Below, in pieces: positions 11,201 through 20,200 of a stretch of DNA of 22,995 nt. The stretch comes from Apostichopus californicus (Eukaryota; Echinodermata; Holothuroidea; Aspidochirotida; Stichopodidae): the NCBI GenBank assembly GCA_020650975.1, contig JAIPMN010013543.1:2922-25916 (forward strand), in the 5' to 3' direction. Below the pieces are notes generated by a model, which saw only the letters and a list, made by a program, of their open reading frames with translations, had not been told where the DNA came from and ran no database searches. Position 1 is the stretch's first letter. Every line of letters starts with the position of its first letter. A program made the position numbers and the translations under genes.

Positions 11201-14200
11201 TCACCAGGGTCAAATTGGGAAAACCTTGTAATCACGATATCTCAGTACTGGTAGCCAAGTGTAGTGTGTAGAAGTACCAAATTGAGTTAAAGAAGCCTTT
11301 TGATTTTGGTGGAGGTCAAAGGTCATTTGGGGTCACCAGGGGTCAAATTGTGAAAACCTTGTAAACATGATATCTCAAGTAGGGAAAGTCAGACCAACTT
11401 CATAATTAGTTTATAGAAGTACCACCTATTGCTTATGGTGGAGGTTAAAGGTCATTTGGGGTCATCAGGGGTCAAATTGTGGAAACCTCGTAAACGTGAT
11501 ATCTCAAGAAAGGAAGCATGGGCAGACTTCATATATGGTGTGTAGAAGTACCACATTGAGTAAAACAAGTCTATTGTTTTTGGTGGAGGTCAAAGGTTAT
11601 TTGGGGTCACCAGAGGTCAAATTGTGAAAACCTCATAAACGTGATATCTCAAGAAGGAAATCATGGGCAGACCTTATTTTTGGTGTGTAGGAGTACCACA
11701 TTTGTGTAAAAGAAGCCTACTGTTCTTGGTGGAGGGCAAAGGTCATTTGGGGTCACCAGGGTCAAATTGGGAAAACCTTGTAATCACGATATCTCAGTAC
11801 TGGTAGCCAAGTGTAGTGTGTAGAAGTACCACATTGAGTTAAAGAAGCCTTTTGATTTTGGTGGAGGTCAAAGGTCACTTTGGGTCATCAGAGGTCAAAT
11901 CTTGAAACCCTTGTGAACATGTACACCCTCATTATGTATTAGATCAGATTCATGAAGAAAACTGCTCATGTTACATCATCGAAACCACAATGCAGTTTTG
12001 CACTCTGGTCTTTCATTAATATCTAGATTTCTGCACAACTTATGGTGTTAGATCTTTGATGCTGTCATAAGACATCCTCTCTCCAAAAACATCTTTGGTT
12101 TTGTTGTACATTCTCAGCTCCCACATTTTATCAGTGTGTTTGCTATATTGTCGGTCGCATAGGACTTGAAAAGTGCAATGAATGCAACCCCCCCCCCCCC
12201 CCCTCAGTGGACTAGTTGATTGTCAAATGCAGTCTTTCTCTCATCAATTTTAAATTAGGTCCATCTATGTTTGAATCTCAGTTTACTCTTCCATCCAATT
12301 CATGTTTTCTTTGTTTCTAAGATGTGCTCTCGGAGGATGATCTCACCATCTCGGTCAACCTGCAGTTGGCTAAAGCTATACATTTTGCTTGGCGTCAGAA
12401 CTTCCAGCAAAAGTTTGAACGAGAAGAGAAACAGCTCCTGGGGATGATGAAGCAAGGTTAGTGGTTGATGAGTTTAATTACCATTGTTTACATACTAGCT
12501 TTGTTGACAATATCATTAAAGGGCTATCCCAGTAGCAGAAATTGTCATTGTTTCTAAACCTTGCTGTATATTCTATGAGAAAATCACAAGCAGAGGGCAT
12601 GCTGTATGCATAATATGGGTTTCAAAGGTTGAAGAGAGTTTATTATATAGAAGTTTGTTTAGCACCAGCAAATTTCATGATTGCATTTGAGTGGAAAAAT
12701 GTCTTTGTATTACTTTATAAGGAACAGAGTGTCTACTGGAGAAGATAAAAATCTTACAAGTAAAATCAACAACCATTTTTATTCAACTTGCATTCATAGT
12801 ATATATTAGGAAGCATTCCAAATTTGCATTATTACATTTGAAGGGAAAATATCCATTTTGAATCATTTTCAAACCAGATGAAGAGCTTGCTAAGCAACTG
12901 CAGCAAGAAGAAGAGCAGATGAGGATGAAGGCCGTTCAGAAGCAACTGGAGAAAGAACATCTCAGGAAAAACCAGCAGGCCTCCAGTAGAGCTGACCTAG
13001 CATCACCATCTCTGTCCTCCAGATCACCAGGGGTGAGGACAGAAACTTTCAGGGATATCATGGATGAAGATATGGCGGAAGAATTAGGCAGGAAAATGCA
13101 GGTATTGAAAGGCCACAAAATTACTGAAGCTTCATTTAAGTTTTGATGTTTAATCATAACCTATGTAGACATGATGGCTTGTGTGCACTTGTTTTGACCG
13201 AGGACTTGAACAAAAGAATTCCAGGTCCTCGGATGTGATTTCTAAAGAATCCCCACGCCCTCGAAAGAATTCTATTGTTATGGGGTATTGTTAAGGTTAG
13301 GGTACGTGGATTTGAACAATGGAAAATACAATGGGGTCCTCGGTCTGAATGTAAAACACACCTGTGTGCGTGTGTGTGTGTGTGAGATGCCTTCTTTTGT
13401 AAACATGATGTCTCAAGAAGGAAAGGTTGAATGAACCTCAAACTTTGAATAGTGGAAGGCAAAGGTCATTTGGGGGTCAACAGAAGCAACAATTTGGAAA
13501 CCTGTAAATGCGATAATTCAAAGCATGGATTCTTCAATGAATCTCAAAAGTAGTAGTAATTAAATAATAACTGCACTTGGTATCGTGGAGCTTATGTCGA
13601 TTTGAACTCGGCAAAAAACAGCTTGAGATGAAATAAAAATGTGTATTTTGTAAAGAAATAAGGAAAATGTAAACAGGTACCTTACATGATGGAGAATTTA
13701 CAAGCTTTAATATCTCTGTGGGTCACTGTTCATCTAAAATGCATTTCTTCTCCCTAGAAGAGATCTGCAAGAAATGATTTGTCATCTCTGGACCTCTCTC
13801 AAAGTTTTCATAAGACATTTACTAAAATGTCCTTAAAGTTATCAATTTAAGGATATTACTTAAAGTGATCTATCTATTCCAAAGAAGTCTCTTGGAGTTG
13901 ATTCTTTGTGTTCTCTTTGTATAATAAGATTGATTACTGTATTATAATCACGACACATAATCATAATATATATACATAGTATATACATAATATATGTACA
14001 TATATTTACATAATTATAATCACGACACGACTCCCGGTTCGAGTCACTCCCAGATTAATGTATGTCGCCAAGTTACAGAGTTGTTGACAATTAACAATTC
14101 ATAATCCTGGACGTTAAATATGAATGTAAGAGACTGACTTTGGTCAGCTTGTGGCTTTGATAAGCCAATGATGGCTTCTTCGCGAGTTCCTGCTTGCAGT

Positions 14201-17200
14201 AGGATCTAATATACATACAAAATACATATAAATACATACATATAATACATACAAAATACATAACCCCAACCGCTCAAGCACCCCCTCAGGGCCTTCATCA
14301 CGCCACCACCACATACACATTCACAGTCCCAAAAGAATCTGTAGCTTCATATCATTTCTCATTGATGTTCTCTGCTTCGTTGAATATTTTTCGTCAATTC
14401 TATGTCACTTTCAGATGGAAGAGGCAATGTCTTCAGGGGTGGCTGACTCCATGGCGGTGACAATAAAGAGAAAAGAACTCAGTGAAAAATACCCCGGTCT
14501 CAGTAGTTCGTGGCTGGAGAACATTTTTATGAGCTTTAAGTAAGTAATAACACAGGTTTACCACTATCCCTGGTTTGGTATGAGTACCAGGAACTGGCAA
14601 CCAACTCCCTCCAGAAGCTAGTAAACTGTTTTTACTATGAAATTGGCAAAAGTTTTCTTCTTGAAATTGTTGAGTTTGTGATGGATTTCTTTTCTTGGCT
14701 TCTTTATTGATTCGAATTGATCTTTGAAATTGTGTGAATTCTCCCAATAAATTAAAGAGTAAGCCTGTATGTGTCATGGCATAGCACTGTCCAATGTAGT
14801 GTTCTTGAGTAATACTGTGGAAGTAGTTTTCAAACATTTGCTGCCTACAGAACACTATTTACCTTTGACCTCCACCAAAACCAATCGGGTTTAACTGATA
14901 AAGTGGTAGGTACACATTAAGTATGAGGTCTATGCAAACTATTGCTCCGTGAGATATCATAATTTTCAAGAGTTTCCTACTTTTGACTTCTACTGACCTT
15001 AATTGACCCTGCTACCTCTCCAAATGTTGTACATGCCCTCTGTCTATTATTACATAGAGTTATAGTTAAAATAAAATTATTTTCATAAATTTTTTGTTCT
15101 TCAAAGTTAGTACTTAGCTGTCAGCTTTCTTGATATGGCAAATAACCATTGGGTTAGGGCACCTCTGGTTTAACTAAGGTATGTAGGGTAGGTAGGACTG
15201 CTTTGAATGTGCACATAGATCTCTGCACAAATTCCCATCACAAAAGGTGTAAGAACATGTTTGCTGATCTTGGGATGTGGTCATTTAGCTTGTTTACTTC
15301 TATCACATATGCTAGTATTTACATAAAGCTGTCACATCGGGAATTATTCTGCAAATTGTGAAGTTGACTGCAACCAATTTGATGATTTGATGATAGTACA
15401 AGTGTCTTGATCATGTCTTACTTGAATAATGCAACCCCACAATAGTGTATCACTTAGTAGCACAGCCCCACACATGTGTAGGCTCCCAGACTAGTGCAGC
15501 CCTACATTAGTGTAGAACTCATTTTCGCAGTCCCACACTAGGTCAGCCCCTCATTAGTGTAGCCCCAAACTGTTGTAGGCTCCCACACTAGTGTAGCCCC
15601 AAACTAGTGTTATTTATCATTTGTGCATGCTCACACACTTGAATAGCCCCATACCAATGCAGCCCAACATATGTGTAGGCTCTCACACTAGCACAGCCCC
15701 ACACTAGTGCAGGCCCTACACTGGTGCAGCCCCACACCGTTGTAGGATCCCACACCAGTGTAGCCCCAAACTATTGTTCTTTATCATTTGTGTATGCTCC
15801 CACGCTTGTGTAGCCCCATACCAGTGCAGTCCAACAAATGTGTAGGACTCACTATGGCAGTGCCACACTAGTGCAGCCCCCACACTAATGTAGCCCCACA
15901 CTTGTGTAGCCCCATACCAGTGCAGCCCAACACATGAGTTTATCAGCATGCTGTTCTAGTTACTACAAGCAATATTTAGTTATGCCACCACTAGCGCCCA
16001 CTAGCAGCCCAAACAAAAGTGTACCCAACACTTGTGTTTATTAATGGCACACAACTCTAGTTACTTAAAGAATAGTGTAGTTCACCACTTGTGTTCATTT
16101 AGCAGCACACATCTTGAGTTAATGAAAAGCAGTAGTGTAATCCAACACATGTGTTTATCAGCATACAGCTTTAGCTACTCAAAGCGATGATATTGGTGTT
16201 GCCCATCGAGTATTATTCCCTTTATTTTAGACAAAAATATTTCCCTAGCTTTGAAATGGATTAACCTCTAAGTTTGTTGGCATTTTCGTGAAGTAAAATT
16301 TACATCCTGTTGCCTAGTAGTGTAGTAGCTATAGTATCCTAAACTATTAAATCAAAATGTGAACAAATTGTATGAACAAGTGTATAAGTAATAGCCATTT
16401 AAGGGAGTCCTCAATTGACTATGCTACCATTCACATATGTACAGTTGGTACATTTCACTCTTCACTTGAAACATGCCTCTCTTTTGCGCGAGGTTTTAAG
16501 TACATCATCACAGTGTTAATACACATCCATTTGCAATTGACATAAGCATAGGGATAAAATCTTTTATCTTCTATCATCAATGTTTTTCCCTGAGAGGATT
16601 TTGCAGTGACTGTGAGGCATTATGATATCGCCCTTACAGTTTTCTATCGGCTTCACTTTCCTCTAGTTTCAATTTTGAGGTCACGGTCATGGCAATTGAC
16701 AGTATCATCAATGGAACCAACGAACAGCCACAACAAGCCATGCAATGGAGGAGGGAGGAGTCAGCACAATACACGGTGCAAGAGAATGAAGACTTTCAAG
16801 TAGTAATGAACAGAAGGAAGACAGAATCTCGCCCTCAACACCCTCAAGATGAATACGATAATGATGATGAAGATGATGATGATGACGACGATGATGATGA
16901 TGATGTAAGTAGCGGTTGTGTTGAGATATATTATTAAAATAAAAATAAAAATATTCTTTCTTTCTTTCTTCTCTCCATCCCTTGTCTACTTATCCCCTTA
17001 CATCTATCTCTTTGTGTTCACCATGCTCATTAACCTGTCTGTATTCTGTGCCCGTTTTTGTCCTTTCTGTTACTGTTACTTTTCATTTAGCCTTTGAAGA
17101 AGATCCTGCTAGGATCGAAACATCAGGCCAACTTTCTTTTACACACACGAGATATATTATTGTAACTTTTCAATTGCCTCTAGTGCATGCTACAATTGGT

Positions 17201-20200
17201 TTATGCTCTCTTCTTCAGTTGTCAGTTTTTGGCTGCATTTTTATCGTATCCAATGTTTACATGACTGTCAGTCTTGCATTAAAAGACACGACATATATCG
17301 CACCTGAACCTGCTTTCATTCAAAATATTGAAGAAAAAGTGAGGAGTAAAAAATGTTGATTTGAATGTTTTATCCAGTTGTAGTTTGTTATCTTTATGCC
17401 ATTGTGTTATGTGTGTTTATTACTTAAAGTGTTAAATCTTGACATCCAGATGGCAATGTCATCTTTATGCAAAATTCAAATAGTTGGAAATTGACATGAA
17501 TTGTTTTCGGCATGATATCTCAAAGATTTTGGTTATTACTAACGTTTTGTTCCTAATGAATTCGTTGAGGATATAATATAAGTATATTTTTGTGTTACAA
17601 TCCCAACAGGACTTAATAGTCTGAATTGACTTTTAACTGTATCTCAAAGTGTCAGCTGTCTGATCACATTAGATTTTCAGTGACCAAAATTCAACCACAG
17701 CAAAACTTGATATCAAATGACCAGTCATTGATCACTCAGTGGTACTCACTTTGATTGACCGGTCATTGATCACTCGGTGGTACTCACTTTTATTGACCGG
17801 TCATTGATCACTCAGTGGTGCTCACTTAGATTGACAGGTCATTGATCACTCGGTGGTACTCACTTTTATTGACCAGTCATAAATCACTCAGTGGTACTCA
17901 CTAAGATTGACTAGTCATTGATCACTCAGTGGTACTCACTTTGATTGACAAGTGAGAACCTCTTATATTTTGCTTAAACAAGCAGATGCCCTGTATGTTA
18001 TGAATATTATTAAATTTAAAGTGTAAATCTATTTTTACTATCTGTGCAGTTGAAGAAACCTGAGAAGTTCCAGTCTATCAATCATCCCGATTACCATGAC
18101 TACCGGGCCGAGGCTAATCAGCATTACCAACGGCGTCAAGAATGCTTCAAGAAAGCCTCGGAAGCATTCAGGAAAGGTCAAACAGATCAAGCAGCTTACT
18201 ATTCACAACAAGTAAGAGTAAAATGTGCTTTAAAGGTCTGCTGTATAGACCCCAACTATAGCACGCTATCATGGAAAAGTTTCTTGAGATTACGTAATCG
18301 ACCTGCCTCAGTCGTAACATGGCCTCTTTTTTACCAATTAGTCTGCAACTCCTGCCACATATTTTTTCTAGTATGAGGGACTTTGTGTAAACGCTGTATG
18401 ATTAACTACACTGTAGACATGAACATATTTCCAAACAATAGTTTACACAAAGAGCCTAATGGTGTTAAGCAGCTATGCAGGCTAATCTTAGAGCCTGAGG
18501 TGGATTTATGACCGTAGCAGGTCGATTACGTATCACAAAACTTTCCTAGCTATAGCGTGCTATAATTGGAGCCAATAAAGCAGATCTTTAAGCAGCACAA
18601 TCAGCTTTAGATAAAAGTAAACACAAAGTGGATTATAGCATGCCATTGCAACTGAATAAAGAAAATGAAAACAATTGCTTTCTCTTATATGTCTTGATGG
18701 AAATGCTTCACATCTGGTGGAGTTTTTATTCTAGAAAATATCTAACAATTTTTTTTTTTCTTCATCCAATTCAAAATGATTCCACAGGGAGAAATTGCTA
18801 ACCTGTTTTAGTTTGAGTATTTCAGAAGGAACATTTCAGAGTTTACCAATACAGAGATAACCCTTAGGATGTTCTCACTGCACATATCACTTGATAAATG
18901 AAATCTAATTATTTTTACCAAAGGCCCAATCAAAGCACAAGGTCAGGAATTAACCAACCTGAAAAAGCCCCCAACTTTGAAACATCACAAGAACCGAACA
19001 TGTTAGCCAATGTTGGGATGACACATGTCGTTATACTCTGAATTTAGATTGAAACTTAGAAAAACTGCAATAAAGATTTATTGCTCTGAATCCAAATACC
19101 CAAAGAACACTTTTGTGTGGAAGGAAACACTGATTTGATGGAATCGGCTCCTTTGTTTTACCCGCAGGGTCACAAGCATACAGCTCTCCTTCAAGAAGCT
19201 AATGAACGAGCATCGGAAGCAATTCTGGTTGACAGGTAGGTCCTTTATAGATATTACACATTCATGCTGAATCACTTACCTTTGATGGAAACATAACCAA
19301 AATGGTTGCTAGGGGAACCAGCAATGTGTTTGCTTTGAGTAGTCTTTAGACCTGTCATTTTGGTTTTTATAACAAAGCTGCTCCAATGTGTTATCACTGA
19401 ATGCAGTTATCAGAAAGCTTCATTCTGAACTGTTGATTCATTATTTAAAGGATCATTTCATTAAATGCAGCCCTATCTTCTCATCAAAGGCAATGCTGGA
19501 GGAGATTTTTTGTGTCGAGTGAAGTTAAATGTCCAAATACTATTGTATTTTCAAATACTTTTAACAATTGATAAATCAGTCTATACTTTATATCCCCTAG
19601 TCTAGTCATGAATATCCTAGGTTATATGAGTTGTGCATGGTAACTATGCAATATACTGATGATAGGCTATACACAGTAAACCATGTGTTAAAAGTGATGG
19701 AAGCTCCTGCAAGAGTCTTTTATACAATGTGTATGGAATATAATGAAATATATTTTCAGAGAGTTTGTTGTGGGATAGGCGACTAGCCTGAGATGTTGGC
19801 TGAGTAACACCGTTTGCCCACGCGGCTCTAGATATTTTCGATATTATATTCATTCTTCCAAGAAACAGTATATGAATTACCCCCTCGTCTTTCATTCATA
19901 CTGGCACTTACGAACCGGAAAAGTCTTGGCAAGAATAAATGTCAGGCTGGCAACAGCCAACCTACACTTACTAGCCTAGCCACTAGCCTATCAAACCTGA
20001 GAGGTACACCCAACGTTGAAGATGATAGTGATGAGGGGAAGCTACAACTGGTACGCTTGTGTTAATGTTTCCGGAACTTAAGCCGTGATTTCCACAGAGC
20101 ACTGGAAGAGCAAAAGTCTGTGGTGGAAAACTTGCTTTCTCAGATTGATGGATTGTAGATAAAAAAAATTGACAGTCTTGAAAGGAAAGTTACCCAGTGA

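Larger units (their letters stand above)
10395..12321 (+). other. Intron dominated by the GGTCA satellite
   Basis: 10395-10480 is a lead-in with a (TG)n run; 10480-11930 is satellite; 11931-12321 is ordinary intron with a 16-base C run at 12188-12203. Ends in tttctaag at 12321. Confidence 0.85.
13102..14414 (+). other. Intron with repeat fragments
   Basis: Contains a GGTCA-family copy (13150-13185 and 13370-13530) split by a small inverted-repeat insert (13196-13345), plain AT-rich sequence at 13530-13925, a TA-rich microsatellite at 13927-14015, and a SINE-like piece followed by an ATAC-rich tail (14025-14270). Acceptor cactttcag at 14414. Confidence 0.75.
14540..16666 (+). other. Intron with reverse GGTCA copy and two short-repeat fields
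   Basis: 14540-14860 shows nothing beyond intron. A reverse-strand GGTCA copy lies at 14860-15015. 15016-15420 is featureless. 15420-15960 and 15925-16190 hold short repeats. 16200-16666 is featureless and ends in the pyrimidine-rich acceptor tttcctctag. Confidence 0.75.
16905..18049 (+). other. Intron with a short retroposon-like insert and a 38-bp repeat
   Basis: 16936-17148 is an insertion with a 13-bp target duplication; 17162-17715 shows nothing recognisable; 17718-17955 is a tandem repeat. The reading frame 16982-17359 crosses insert and intron and has no family resemblance. Acceptor ctgtgcag at 18049. Confidence 0.8.

Noticed and set aside
15716..15949. 77-residue reverse frame with repeated GLHWYGATQ
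   Set aside because: It is the translation of the short tandem repeat, not a repeat protein.
16606..16666. Alternative acceptors tgcag and cttacag for exon h
   Set aside because: Only the ctctag acceptor at 16666 joins in frame to the preceding exon and gives a smooth helix; the others shift frame or meet stops.
16982..17359. 125-residue open frame with hydrophobic stretches
   Set aside because: It starts inside the retroposon-like insert, crosses its target duplication into plain intron, and has no family resemblance.
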